NCBI GenBank assembly: GCA_031213475.1
Contig: JARUPZ010000017.1
Span: 372,001 to 436,000 of the forward strand
From: Nereocystis luetkeana
Taxonomy: Eukaryota > Sar > Phaeophyceae > Laminariales > Laminariaceae
Length of the DNA: 64,000 nt
Reading direction: 5' to 3'
In this document: piece by piece, positions 32,635 through 44,061 of the stretch
How the letters are laid out: each line of letters starts with the position of its first letter
Numbering within the stretch: the first letter of the stretch is position 1
Notes under the pieces: model-generated
The model's input: only the letters and a program-made list of their open reading frames with translations
Told to the model about the DNA's origin: nothing
Databases searched by the model: none
Translations under genes and position numbers: made by a program

Positions 32635-33400
32635 GGGGAACGGGGGGGGGCAGAGGGAGAGGGGGGAGCGACGAGAGAGGTGCTAACGGGGAGAAGGGAT
32701 AGTGCAGCACCCTTGGTGGCTGGCCAGGAGGTGGGGGGGGGGGGGTAGGGGGGGCGGGTGGGGGGTGGGGAGAAAGAATGACGGAAGGAGCAAGGGGAAC
32801 GGGGAGAGGGGAGGGGGCGAGGGGAGCCAGGGGAACGGGGGGAGCAAGTAAAACAGGGGGGCCAGGGAGAGTGGGACGGGCGGGGCTAGAGGAGGGCATG
32901 GAGGGGGCGGCTGGAGCGGGGGAAACGGCGGGAGGAGATAGGGCGGCGCCCCCGCTAGCAGGTCGGGGGTGGGAGAAGGGGACAGGGAGGATGGGGGGGG
33001 CAGGAGAAGCGGGGGGGACGGCGGGACAGGGGGGAGCGGGAGGTGTGCAAGTAGCTGAGAGAACAAGGGGGGCAGGGGGACTGTGGAGAGAGCGGGGAGC
33101 GGAGAGAGCAAGGCGGACCGAGGGATTGAGAGGGATGGAGAGGACGGGAGAGGCGGGGACAGGTACAAGGAGCGAAGCTAGCGGAGAGCGGGGGGGGTAT
33201 AGGGAAGGTAGAGGAGAAGCGGAAACCGGAGGAACGCAAACTAGTGGTGGAGAGAGAGGCGTAGGGAGAGGAACGAGTCAAAGAAGTGGAGAGAGAGGAA
33301 CAGAGAACGACAGGGGGCATCAGACATCAAACGGCGAGGCTCCAGCAGGAGGATCTCCCAGGTCGCAGGAGAGGAGAACAGGGAATGGGACGCACCCCCG
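32400..33400 (+). repeat. Extreme G-rich tract in retroelement A
   Basis: Runs of G up to about 31 bases (32496-32526) are set among gga/agg/ggg triplets, so the plus strand is almost pure purine plus occasional C or T for some 900 bp. It yields Gly/Arg/Glu-rich phantom frames on + and Pro/Ser/Leu-rich ones on -. Several G-runs are close enough to form G-quadruplexes. Confidence 0.8.
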
Positions 33401-33429
33401 GGCCTTCATTGGAAACACCACAAGTCGAG

Positions 33430-36400
33430 TGGCATGCGGGGTCTGCGGTGTAACACTTCAGCTAGGGCACCCCGGGCGGTACGCTTTCCATGCGTGGGCA
33501 AGGGCGCCACGTGCTCCACGCTCGTTGTGTGGTAGAGGCCCTAGCGAGAGGCACGGCGCCGGCACCACTCCGCTGTCCAGCCGCCGACTGCGGAGCCCGG
33601 CATCCCAGACGGGACGCACTGGAGGCAGCGGTCCAAGCTGACCCGTGTCTTCGCAATCGGCCGGCGCGAATGGAAGGGGGGACCATAGGTAACGAGGACC
33701 TACGCAGCCGAGGGCTTTGGTACAGATGGGACCAAAACAGCCTGGGCATAGGGCCACCACTCGATGCCGTTTCCTTGGAGAAGCTGGGGCAACGTTTCGC
33801 AACCGGGAAGACAGTACAGCCGCAGCTGGCAGGAGCACATGCGCGCTTGAGCGTCTACGCCCTTGGCATCCTCAACCACGCTATGGGAGAGCACCGACCG
33901 AACCGGGACTCGGCGACACCGAACTCGCTCCTGCTGGCGATAAAGTTATGGTACCTCATGCCAGCCCTGCTCCACTCACCGGACGGCCGGATAAAGAGGC
34001 GACAGAGGTTCGCGCTGGTGGAGAGCGGGGACATAGTGCTCCTGCTCCCATGGCTGATAGCGTACGCCAGGAGAGAGGGCTTGAGACAACGGGATACCGG
34101 CCAGGAAGCTTCGGAAGAGGCGAAACCTGAACGAGCGTCGTCGGCGTGTCACCACGCGGGAGGGGTCAAAGTGGCAGCACGCAACCTTCTGGCAGAACCA
34201 CGATCAGCGGGGAACGAGGAAACGTGGAACACATTGGTGGCCAAGTTTCCCCCCGAAGATCATGCCGCCGTGTCCGCGGCGGTGGCGGCCGCAGTGCTAG
34301 CGAGCGGCACCGAGGTGGAAGATCGAAACGCCCCCCCGTGGCGCCCTGACGATGAGTACGCCTCCGAGGTGCTCTTCGACGTCATCAACTCCCGGAGCGC
34401 CCTCTCAGGCCCTGGAAACGACGGGCAACGATTTGCTGATCTACAATCCATCATTCAAACCGATATCGGCAGAGAGGAGTTCGGGAGTGGTATGACAGCC
34501 TTCTGGCGGAGAATCGTCGATGAGCCGAACACGTTCCCACCAAAGCTCTGGCAGCTCTTCTTGCAGGCGAGCCTCACTGCGTTGGGGGAAAAGTGCCGGC
34601 CGGTTTGCGTGGGTATGGCATGGAGGGGCTCATCACCGCAGGGGCTAGGCGACAACGGCGGCCGCGGTTGGAGGAGGTAATCCGAGAGGTGAGGCAGGTT
34701 GGGGTCGCCGTACCCGGAGGAGTGGAGCATGTGGGATTGAGGGTTGGGATGCTAAACGAGACGGGGCAATTAGCTTGTTCTCATGGACTGCTCCAACGCC
34801 ATCAACACCGTAAAAAGGACGGCGGTGCTTGAAGAGGTGGCAAAATGCGTGCCAGCGCTCACGCCTTTAGTGGCCAAGTGCTACGGCACAAGACCAGTCG
34901 ACGTGTTTTTCCGGATGGACTCAGGAGAAACCAAGACGATCGCTTGCTCCTACGGTGTCCAGCAAGGGGGCCCCATGGGACCAGCAATGTTTTGCCTAGC
35001 GTTACGACCAGGGCTGAAGCGATTCCGGCAGGAATTCGAGACAGAAGAAGTGGAAGCCTTCGCGTACATGGACGATGTCTTTCTCGGCCTTACAGAGGTC
35101 ACGGCCAACACGATTCGAGCATTCGCCTTCCTCCGACGAGAGCTAAATGACATCGGCCTTGTGGTCAACGCCGCCAAAACAGTGGCACTATGTACCACCA
35201 AAAGGGCACTCCACGACGATGGAGGAGATTTCGCTCCTTGAAAGCGTTGAGGTCCGCATTGCAGACGAAGGAAGGGTGACGGTGGTGGGTGTCCCGATCG
35301 GCACGGAAGAGTACGTGCGGGGGCGAGCAATGGAGGTAGTGAGGGATGGGGGCGCGGACCACCTTGCGCGCTGCCTCGCTAACATGCCCGACAAACAGGC
35401 GGCGGCCCTTATTACCATCGAATCTCTCGGGCAACGGACGAGTTACCTCGAAAGGGCCCTGGACCCGGGGTTGTCCCTCGAACCATGTAAAAGAGCAGAC
35501 AACGGGGTCTAGTGGGTTTACGAGAAAATCCTCGAACTACCGGGAGCGGCGGAGGCACAACCGTTTTTCCAGGAGGGGTGCCCGGATAGTCGGCTGACTC
35601 TCAAACCTTACCAGCAAGCCCAAGCACGTCTTTCTACGGGAGCGGGAGGGTTGGGGCCGTCGACAGAAGCAAGGAGGATGTCGGCATCCATCGGGGGCAC
35701 GGTGGGGGCCTTGCCGGAGGTCCTAGCAGACCTCACAGGCCCGTTAGGCGATAAGTTGAGGAGGGGGCTCTCAGAATCGAGCATCATTGCTCAGCTGGGA
35801 GACAGCTTGCGGGAGATTAGGGATACTTGGGGGGTGTCACAGGAAGCGATGGCGGGCATCGTCCTCGGATCTTGGTTTGAATGGGGTCTAGGCGCAGAGG
35901 GGGACAGGGCCCCAAGATCCCCGGAGACCGACATGCTGGCTGCACACGACGCCATAACCACGAACTCACGCAAAGTCCAACAGAAGTTGGGCAAGTTGGT
36001 AAACCAACGTCGGCACGCAGCCCACGCTGCCTCGCTGGAGGAGCTCCCGGAGACAGCACGCCCCCCCGGACTGGGCGACCCGATGGGTGGGACCGAAACC
36101 AAAGCCCTCGCCAAGACTCGCTATATGAACCTACAGGGGGCAGGAGCTACGGCATGCCTTCGGGCGAGACCAACGGACTCACTCCGTCATACCCGCAGAA
36201 GAGCTTGTGGGCATGGGAAGGCGGTTCATTGGGATAGAGGAACACGTGGCAGTGAGGTGCCCCTGCTGCGATGCAGAGGACGTAGACACTCGCCACGCGC
36301 ACATCTGTCCCAGAGTAGGGGCGCAGGTAAATCAACACCAACCGCTCGTCCACGCGATGTCCCGAAAGTTGAAGCGGCTGGGCAAGTGAAAAGCGGCGAA

Positions 36401-36951
36401 CCGTTCTCCGCAGACCGAAATCTGCGGATGGACATTGTCGTCAGGAGAGGAGGTCTACGGGATGCTCCTATTAGGGAGTATAGGGAGAAGCCCATCCTGC
36501 TGGACGTCACCCATGCGGACCCTCAAGCGCAGGTACACCTGCGAGGAAGCAGTGCCGATCAAGATGGATCAGCTGCCTCTACCTCCGAGGCGCGCAAGCG
36601 TCAACACTACGCTTGTCCGGGACATGTGCCCTTTGACGAACGGAGTCACAAACTTGCCACTTTAACAGTGGAAAGCTTTGGGCGTCTCGGGGTAGAGGGC
36701 AGTAAGTTCATCGACCAGCTGGCTGCTAGTGTAATGCGGGGAGGGATGGTGGGTCGATGGGAAGGAAAGGATTGGTGAAGGAACGCCTACTCCAAATCGT
36801 CTCGGTGACTACACAGGTCGCCGTTTCGAGGAGGGTATCCCGATTCAAACTCCAGCAGGGGTCGTCAGGAATCGAGAAGGAGCAGGGGGGGGGGCGATGA
36901 CAGACCCACACCGATGGCGTGGGGATGGGGCTTGGAAGCGGGTTAGGATTC
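33430..36951 (+). pseudogene. Retroelement A, reverse transcriptase / endonuclease ORF, broken
   Basis: Starts with a zinc finger (CGVC ... HVLHARC ... LRCPAADC) interrupted by a frameshift near 33490. The long frame 33490-34680 holds the region before and into the RT fingers (GPGNDGQRFADLQSII, PPKLWQLFLQASLTAL). RT motif A is DCSNAINTVKR, motif B YGVQQGGPMGPA, and the catalytic box FAYMDD, all at 34784-35080. After the thumb come CPCC...TRHAHIC (zinc), ADRNLRMDIVVRRGG and PILLDVTHADPQ, the D and D-x-T residues expected of an RLE nuclease. Disruptions: frame changes near 33490, 34600, 34770, 35210, 36185, 36385 and 36775, and a TAG at 35510. The YMDD box itself is intact. RT copies element RNA at a nick made by the nuclease (target-primed reverse transcription) in active relatives. 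Confidence 0.8.
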
Positions 36952-37510
36952 AAGAGTAGAAGTAAGTAACGAGTACATATCAAGATGGAGGGAGCAAAAC
37001 AGCACATAGAGTATCGTAGATAAAACATAAAAGTAGGCATAAAAGGTAGATAGACTTAGTGTATAAGGTTTCCTTCTTTCAAGAATGTTTTCTTCTTTCA
37101 AGAATGTTTCGATTGATAAACGTGAAAGCTCATGCTGCACATTGTCGGAGGGCAGGCCTAATAATAATAGTAATAGTATTGTGCTTGCAATCCGACAATG
37201 CGCGGCATGATCTTTTCAACGTGGATCACTCAAAACATTCCTGAAAGAAGAAATCCCCGGAAACAAAGGAAACCTAATGAACAAGGTCTATCTACCTTCT
37301 ATGCCTAATTCCCTTTATGCTTTATTTACGATACGCTATTTGTTGTCTTTGCTCCCTCCTCCATCTTAATATGAACTCTTAACGTTCTTAAACCCTAAGC
37401 CACATCCAAGCTCCACCCCCACGCCATTGGTGTGGGTCTGTCATCCCCCCCCCCCTGCTCCTTCTCGATTCCTCTCGACCCGTAAGCTGGAGTTTGAATC
37501 GCGAGACCCT
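36828..37510. repeat. Inverted repeat of retroelement 3' ends (arms 36828-37080 and 37245-37510)
   Basis: The right arm is a diverged reverse complement of the left over about 250 bp: 'gattcaaactccagc', 'atcgagaaggagcagggggggggg', 'atgacagacccacacc.atggcgtgggg', 'ggtagatagac'. The 165-bp loop contains a smaller palindrome ('gctgcacattgtcgga' and its inverse 'tccgacaatgcgcggc', 37134-37207). The pair would fold into a long hairpin. Confidence 0.75.
37245..37510 (-). mobile_element. Retroelement 3' end fragment in reverse orientation
   Basis: Read on the minus strand it encodes the element's C-terminal end (PMAWGW-type tail at about 37410-37435) followed by its 3' untranslated part. It lies tail to tail with copy A. 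No upstream RT sequence remains, so it is 5'-truncated, as is usual for non-LTR insertions. Confidence 0.65.
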
Positions 37511-37547
37511 CCTCTCATTAATATGAATACTATGTAACACTAGGCGT

Positions 37548-37735
37548 CCGCAAAGAACGCCTCTTCCAGATCACCTCGGTGACTACCCAGGTCGCGATTT
37601 CGCGACGAGTGCATCGGTATAAACTAGCATTGAGGGACCGCCAGGCCGCTAGGGGGAGGGAAGAAGAAGCCGGAGGAATGCGGCCGATGACCTGGGGATG
37701 GAATGTTGATGAGGAATATGATATATACTCGTAGC
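37548..37735 (+). mobile_element. Retroelement 3' end fragment, third relative
   Basis: An open frame of about 60 codons encodes KERLFQITSVTTQVAISRRV, then RLAL..RQAARGR-like sequence and PMTWGWNVDEE before a stop. This is the C-terminal tail of the same family and is closer to copy B (PMAWGWNVDAE) than to A. Only the last part of the element is present. Confidence 0.7.
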
Positions 37736-38825
37736 TAAGATGAAATAATGTGGGGAATGGAAATTGGAAACGGCGGGCAGAGAAGCGTATGAGGAATACT
37801 GCTGATATTTTTTACGGAAGGATATTCGGTTTATATTGGAATGGCATAAACGCTATATTGTCGTGTTTGGAGTTGAGACCGCGTTGTGGTCCACTGCAGC
37901 CAAATAGGCGGGAAAGTGGTACCGGAGGATCCTTGAAGCAGCCGAACGGTTCATGGTGAGGTGGCACGAGGCTGAGGGTGAGTTGAGCAGGCAGTGCCGC
38001 GCATCCACCGTGGATGGTGTTCAAGGGAATGAGGGGGGGGGGGGCAACAGGAGAAGTGGCAGAGAAGTTGACCAAGGGAATGCGGAGAGGGGGGGAAACA
38101 GGAGGAGTAAAAGGGAAACTGCGGTGGACGAAAGTAGGAAGGAGATGGCAGACAGGGTAGCAAGGAACCAGACCCACTGGGAAGTAGGGCATGACTATAC
38201 TACTAGTGCCACCAACTGGTGCAGTTGGTTCGAACGTGGTATTCCCTTGTCTCTTTTTGTTTTATTTTTTCTATATAACGGAGATTCTCCGTGATTTTCA
38301 GTTCATTTCTTTCTCTTCCGTTTTTCGATTGATAAGCAGTATAGAAGGAGTCGTGTGGCGTGGGTTGATGGCGAACCTGCTCTGCTTGTTTCGTATTGTC
38401 TGACGCCAAGGGGATGGGCATAGTTGACGGACGCAGGGCGGAGACGGCAGTCTGGGTAGCAAGGTACCAGGCGGACTAGCAGGGAGAACCTGGCTATACT
38501 ACGCGTACCACAAACTGCTGCCGCTACCTGGAGGGTGCTTTGGGCTTTGGTCTGCCTGTTATTTTATTATTTTCCCTTGTAATTTTTCCCTCGGTTCTTT
38601 GTCTTGCTCTGTTTACAAGTAGCAGTGGTGTTTTTGTTCTTTTTTCTTTTTTTCCCAGCTCGTTATTTTTCAAGTGTCTGCCACCTCGCCTGCGGGGGGG
38701 GGGGCACGACAGTTTGTTTCTTTAATTTTTCTTCTTCTTTTTTCTTTCTTTTTTTGTTTTTCTCTTTCGATCTGTCTTCTTTGTTTTTGTTTTCTCTTCG
38801 ATTGTTTCCTTTCGTTTCTCTATTT
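37736..38825. other. Retroelement 3' flank and pyrimidine-rich tract, no gene
   Basis: Probably untranslated tail of the preceding fragment. It contains a diverged local duplication (about 38150-38250 against 38435-38535, sharing 'gggtagcaagg.accag' and 'ggctatactac'), then a T/C-rich stretch from 38560 to 38830. A 12-base G run occurs at about 38031-38042. Confidence 0.45.
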
Positions 38826-39045
38826 CATAGAATGTGTATGTCGTGCCTGTCGTATCTACGTAGTATGATGACATAGCATTTCATTGCCCACTGCTGTGCT
38901 TACTGCGTACCAGGTACGTGGCAACGTAGTATCTCTGTGGCGTAGCTTTGTGACCACAGAACGTGTATCTCTTCTAGGATTGAAGAATCGGCACGGACAC
39001 TGGTTGTGCTGAATGTCGACGGGTAGGAAAAACGGTTTTATGAGA
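38826..39045 (+). mobile_element. Repeat Y, copy without SINE (empty site)
   Basis: Matches 45408-45985 from 'tgtgtatgtcgtgcctgtcgt' to 'gtcgacgggtag.aa.aacggttt', except that the 45 kb copy carries a SINE. The site here, 'ggttgtgctgaatgtcgac', is the pre-insertion state, so it marks the SINE boundaries and its target duplication. Confidence 0.75.
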
Positions 39046-39340
39046 AGATAAAAAAAGAAGGCAAACACAATAATACAGTAGTACTCCTAAGTTGGTATTC
39101 CACTCATCTACGTACAGCGTACTCTCTCTCTTCTTATCTCAGATGTTGCGGCAATAATATACCAGGTATGATACTTCATTCAGTCTTATTATGGCACATT
39201 TACAATAATAATAGTAGCAGGGGTACCTGGTACACAGCTATTAATAGCTGTAGTACCTACTATACTACCTGCGGTGGTGTGGCATATACTGGTACTCGTA
39301 GCAGCTGTGTTGTTGTACTACGTACGATGGTGGCCGTATC

Positions 39341-39567
39341 ACACTAGGGTGATAATATAACACACCCCCTCGGACGATTTTCAAAGCTGGGTTTCTCGAC
39401 AACGTGGAGGGCGCACTGAATACGCCCAGCGATGCGTCTATGCAACCTTCTCGACAAAATCTTTCCAAAACCACCATTTTCGTTGTGTGTCCCCCTTAAG
39501 GCAGGTTTTCGAGAAAACCGGGTGTGAAATTCGTCCGAGGGAACGTGTTATCTTAGCACCCAGTGTG
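39341..39567. mobile_element. MITE family G, best copy
   Basis: 227 bp. The left terminal repeat begins CACACTAGGGTGATAATATA and continues ACACACCCCCTCGGACGA. The right end is its diverged inverse, '...tcgtccgaggg', 'gtgttatcttagcacccagtgtg'. It has no transposase. Flanking bases do not give a clear target duplication. It lies just before retroelement B. Confidence 0.7.
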
Positions 39568-39589
39568 AAACGGTATGCGGTGTGCTCGG

Positions 39590-42500
39590 CCAGAAAGGGT
39601 GCTGGACAAGTGGAGATCCCTCAGGCAAGGCCCAGTACCGTCTCTGTAACATTTGCGGCGGCAACGTCCCCTAGATCAACTGGAAGCGAATCGCCCTCGC
39701 GCGAGGACGGCCAAGGTGGAATGGAGGCAAAAGTTGGAGGTTCCTGTCCAAGTGCTGCGCGGCCTCTGCACCCGGCGGCCGAATCGACACCACCGGGAGG
39801 AGAAGCTCTGGCGTCGGAGGGTGACTCGCGGATAAGGGGGCAGGTGGATCAGAGAAAGGCTGCAGTAGTAGCCATGGCAAACCTTCGAACAGCCAGAGAC
39901 AGGGATGTCACGCCATCGGGACGCTTGGGGGTCCCCCTGACACCATCCGGCGCCACCCCAGCAATACTTCCTCATAACCTGGTAGCGCAGCCAGGGAGGG
40001 GGGGGGCACAGGAGGCGAACGAGGTCGACCGCGTGGGTCTAGGAGGGGGTCACGAGCGACAAGCACTGGGAGAGAGGCCGTGACGAACAGGGGAAGAATC
40101 CCTCGACCCGGCGGCAGTGAGCCACCCTCGGCTCCTGAACCGAGAGGGGGCAGCGAGTCGCCCTCGACGCCCGGATCGAGAGGGGGCAGCGAGCTTCGTT
40201 CGGATCCTGGATCGAGAGGGGGAGGTGGCGAAGAGAGAGAAATCCCCAGGGAAGGAGAAGGTAGCGAGGGGGGAGGATCAGCATCGGGGAGGGTAGGGCG
40301 ACTCCGTGCATCCATTGGCGCCAGTCAAGACGGCGTGATGTGCGGGGGATGCCGAGCGGCAGTTGCTCGGGGGCACCGAGTGGTAGGGCTGCCGTGTGGA
40401 AACCAGCACGTTGTGCACGCGCGGTGTGTGGTGGAAGCTATTCGAAGGAGTGGGCCACACGCACAACTCATTTGCGCTACACGAGGGTGCACAGCCCGCC
40501 ATGGGAGACGGGAATCACCGGAGGCAGCAGTTCAGGCTGATCCTGGACTCCGTATTACGGTCACATGACTTGGAGGAAGGCCGGACAACAACTACGATGA
40601 ACGGAGGGAAGAGCTTTGCTACCCGTGGGACCAGAACTCGTTAGGAATAGCAGGGCCACTCGATGATGCTTCTCTCGAGCATCTCCAACCACGTTTCATC
40701 ACCTTTGTGAAGGTGCAGCCGGGGCTAGCTACTGCCCACGCCAAGCTTCTCACCCACGTGCTCGGTCTCCTGAACCACGCCCTCGGAGCGCATCGGCCAA
40801 ACAGACACTCCGAGACGCCGAGTTCGCTCCTGAGGGCCATCAAGCTGTGGTACATAGTGCCAGCACTGGTACACTCGCAGGACAGCCGCGTGAAGCGACG
40901 CGAGAGATTCGCGTCCGTCGAACGTGGTGACATCACGCTTATTCTCCCGTGGTTGATGGAGTACACCAATCGAGCATCGACACGGCGAGGGGCCCAAGCT
41001 ATGAAGCCACAGTCACGGCTAAGTACGAGAGAGCGTCGTCAGCCTGTCGCCACTCGGGCGGGGTGTCAGTGGCAGCACGCGGTCTTCTCGCGGAAGCGCT
41101 AGCGCCCGGCGACGAGGTGACATGGGAGCGGGTGAAAGCCAAATTACCGGGGGAAGACCGTGCCTCCATCTCCGAGTCGGCAGTGGCAGCGGTAGCAGCA
41201 AGATCCACGGAACCGGAGGAAGGGAGTGTTCCCAACTGGCGTCCAGAGCAAGAGTTCGATTCGCAGGTGGCCCTCGACGTCATCAACGCCCGAAATGCGT
41301 CATCAGGCGCGGGGAGCGACGGTCTACGCTTCTCACACCTGCAGTCGATCATCAGGACTGGGTTCGGTCGCGAGAAGTTTGATGGAGCTAGCATCGAGGC
41401 CCTTTGGAGGCGGATCTTCGACGACCCCGGTGCATTCCCGCCGGAAGTCTGGCAGCTCTTCTTGCAGTCCAACCTCACTGCCTTGGGGGGATTGTCGCCC
41501 CTTATGTGTAGGTATGACATGGAGACGTCTTCTCGCAGCTGGGACGATGCGGCAGTGGCGGCCACGGCTGGAATAGATTAATCGTGAGGCAAGGCAGTTT
41601 GGGGTAGGGGTTCGAGGGGGGGTGGAGCAGGTAGCTCTACCCGCCCGGGTGCACCATGAGGCAAGAAACTGGCTCATCCTAACTGACTGTTCCAACGCCT
41701 TCAATACTGTAAAGCGGACGGCAGGACTTGCCGAGGCGGCCACTTGCGTGCCCGCGCTCACGCCGTTCATTGCTAAATGCTGCGGCGAGAGGCCCGCCCC
41801 TACGTTCTTCCAGATGGATTCGGGCGAGCGGCGTAAAATGGACTGTTCCAGTGGAGTGCAGCAAGGGGACGCCATGGGCCCGGCGCTGTTCTGCATGCCA
41901 CTGCTGCCAATACTCAAGCGGGTCCGTGAGGAGTTCGAACCCCGGGGTGTTGAAGCCTTTGCCTACCTCGATGATATCAGCATCGGTACGTCAGAGATCA
42001 CACCGGACACGGTGAGAGTAGTGCCCTTTCTCCAGCACGAGCTGTGCGAAATAGGCATTGCCATTAACCCCAGAAAGACGGTTGATTTGCCTCCAAAAGG
42101 GCATGTGCCTACCAGGTACGTCGGAGGAGATAGCACTTCTGGGGGGCATCGGAGTTCGCATTGCGGAAGGGGGTGGGGTAGAGGTGGTTGGCGTGCCCAT
42201 AGGCACTGATGCATTCGCGGTGAACAGCGCCGTGGAGATAGTCCGAGATGGGGGAGCAGAGCAACTCGCGCGCATCCTGCCGCGTATGCCGGACAAACAG
42301 TCGGCGAACCTCATCGCCACCAGTTCAATGGTGCAGCGGACCTCATACATTGAGCGGGTAAAGGACCCGGAGCTGTCACTACCCGCGTGTCAGCGGGCAG
42401 ACACTAGCGCAATCTGGATGCTCGAGCGCCTTCTCGAGCTTCCAGGTACAGCGGACGAATCGCCGTTCTTTGCGGACGGATGCCCGGCGAACCGGCTGAC

Positions 42501-43895
42501 GCTACAGCCCCACCAGAAAGCGCAGGTGAGCCTCTCCACAGGGGCCGGGGGGTTTGGACTGTCGTCGGCCGAATCAAGGAGAATGTCAGCGTCCATCGGG
42601 AGCTTAGTGGCGACGGTGCCAGAGGTCCTCGCTGACCTCTCCGGTCCATTAGGGGGAAAAGTCCGAAGGGAGTTGCCCAATTCGGACCTCGTTCGCCGCA
42701 TATGGAGCAGCGTCGGGGACCTTCGCGATATCCAAGGGGTATCGGAGGAGGCAATGGCAAACGTGATCCCGAAAAGCTGGTGGAACAGGGCATTCCGCGC
42801 AAATGAGGAAGGAGGCTCAGAACAGTATGATGTGGAGGTACTGCCGGCACATGACGCCCTAACGATCAGCTCCCACAAGGCGCAGCACAAGCTGGTGCAG
42901 CAGATCAACCGGGTACGGTACCAACGGTACGTTGCTTCTCTGGACCAGCTCCCCGAGGTAGGTGGCCCGTCGGATCGGAACGACGTGTTCGGGGGGATCG
43001 AAACCAGAAGTCTTGCCAAGGCTCGGCAACGGAGCCTATCGGGACCAGGCGCTGTCGCCTGTTTGCGTGCAAGGCCTGTGGACACGGCACGTATCATACC
43101 GGCTTCGGAGTTCGTGTCTATGGGACGGCGCTTCTTGGGAATGGAGGAGCCCATAGCGCCAAGGTGCCCCTGCTGCGAAGCGACGGATGTCACCACACGT
43201 CACGCGCGCGCATACCACCGAGCAGGCGCGCAGGTTAACCAGCATCAGCCGCTAGTCCACGCGCTGTCTCGCACCTTCAAGCGGTTGTCCATCCGCCATC
43301 AAATGGAAAGCGGAGCGCCCTTCAACGCCGACAGAAACCTCCGCATGGATATATAGTGATCGAGAGGGGAGGCCTCCGAGACGCTACGTCGTCAGAGTAC
43401 CGCAACAAGGCGATACTCCTCGACATCACGCATGCAGACCCCCGAGCGAGGGTCCACGGGCTGGCAGCGCTGATTGAGACGGATCAGCCGCCTCCACTTC
43501 TGAGGCGCGAAAGCGCAACCACTACGCTCGTGCAGTACAAGTGTCCTTCGACGAGCGCAGCCATAAACTTGTCACCCTCGCGGTGGAAAACTTTGGACGC
43601 CTCGGGAGGAAAGGTAGCGATTTCATCGACCAGCTGGCGGCGAACATCGTTGGAGGAACGGACGGGGGATCTTGAGCAAGAAAAGGGGTTTGTAAGGAGC
43701 ATATTTTCCAGGTCATATCGGTGACCACCCAGGTCGCGATCTCGCGCAGAGTGCACCGATATAAGTTCGCCCTGCGAGACCGCCTGGCCGCCAGGGGGAG
43801 AAGGGAGGAGGGGGGAGGACTACTTCCCATGGCGTGGGGGTGGAATGTAGATGCGGAGTAGGACGCATGGCGTATAGATACATAGCAGGTAAAAT
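39590..43895 (+). mobile_element. Non-LTR retrotransposon with RLE-type endonuclease, copy B (5'-truncated, decayed)
   Basis: Same family as copy A from the zinc finger to the C-terminus, in the same orientation. Between the family G MITE (ends 39567) and the finger at 40338 lies low-complexity coding sequence with Gly/Ser/Pro repeats (SRGGSE type, at 40110-40220). The RING/PHD array seen in A is missing, so B is 5'-truncated or belongs to a shorter lineage. The C-terminal tail PMAWGWNVDAE ends at TAG 43859-43861. The 3' untranslated region is only about 35 bp before a family P MITE. Confidence 0.75.
40080..43861 (+). pseudogene. Retroelement B, zinc finger / reverse transcriptase / endonuclease ORF, broken
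   Basis: Zinc finger at 40338-40500 (MCGGCRAAV ... CGNQHVVHARC ... CATRGC), better preserved than in A. RT region: GSDGLRFSHLQSIIRTGFGR (41313 on), motif A ILTDCSNAFNTVKR (41675), SSGVQQGDAMGPALF (41845), FAYLDD (41958). C-terminal zinc motif CPCCEATDVTTRHARA (43165); nuclease part ADRNLRMDI then AILLDITHADP. Breaks: TGA at 40566, shift near 40990, shift near 41490, TAG at 41574, shift near 42110, two extra bases at about 43350 (MDI|ta|VIERGG), shift near 43490. The 42058-43356 segment alone is 432 codons open, the longest uninterrupted piece of the family here. Compare A for the intact reading on either side of each break. Confidence 0.8.
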
Positions 43896-43903
43896 ATCTA
43901 TTA

Positions 43904-44002
43904 CGGGGGACCATAGTTAATGGGACCTATGGTACACATACAAATCTATATATTTCACCTTTTTTACTATCAATATTTGGTCCTATTAACTATGGTCCCC
44001 CG
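43904..44002. mobile_element. MITE family P, copy 2
   Basis: 99 bp, nearly a perfect foldback: left CGGGGGACCATAGTTAATGG, right CTATTAACTATGGTCCCCCG. The symmetry extends into the flanks (ctatta...aatag). It sits just past the stop of retroelement B. Confidence 0.75.
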
Positions 44003-44061
44003 AAATAGGTAAATGGTGGTGGGGCGTATTCAAGTGAGTATACGCAGGGAAGGAGAATTGG

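Larger units (their letters stand above)
28446..37080 (+). mobile_element. Non-LTR retrotransposon with RLE-type endonuclease, copy A (decayed)
   Basis: Ordered content: Pro/Ser/Thr-rich region (28446-30122), RING/PHD-like fingers (30436-31749), an unknown domain (31864-32400), G-rich linker (32400-33400), zinc finger (33430-33620), reverse transcriptase (about 34100-35300), zinc motif and PD-(D/E)XK nuclease (36240-36770), and a C-terminal tail ending PMAWGWGLEAG (TAG at 36949). No LTRs are present. A restriction-like endonuclease placed after the RT is the layout of R2/NeSL/Hero-type elements. The 5' boundary is uncertain; 28446 is the first ATG of the open region, in good context (GCCATGG). 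The 3' part resembles copy B over its whole length. At least seven frameshifts or stops make it inactive. Confidence 0.75.

Noticed and set aside
32336-33320. Proline-rich minus-strand frames of 121-187 aa
   Set aside because: They mirror the G-rich tract of retroelement A; composition is explained by G runs on the plus strand, and the plus strand carries the element's coding direction.
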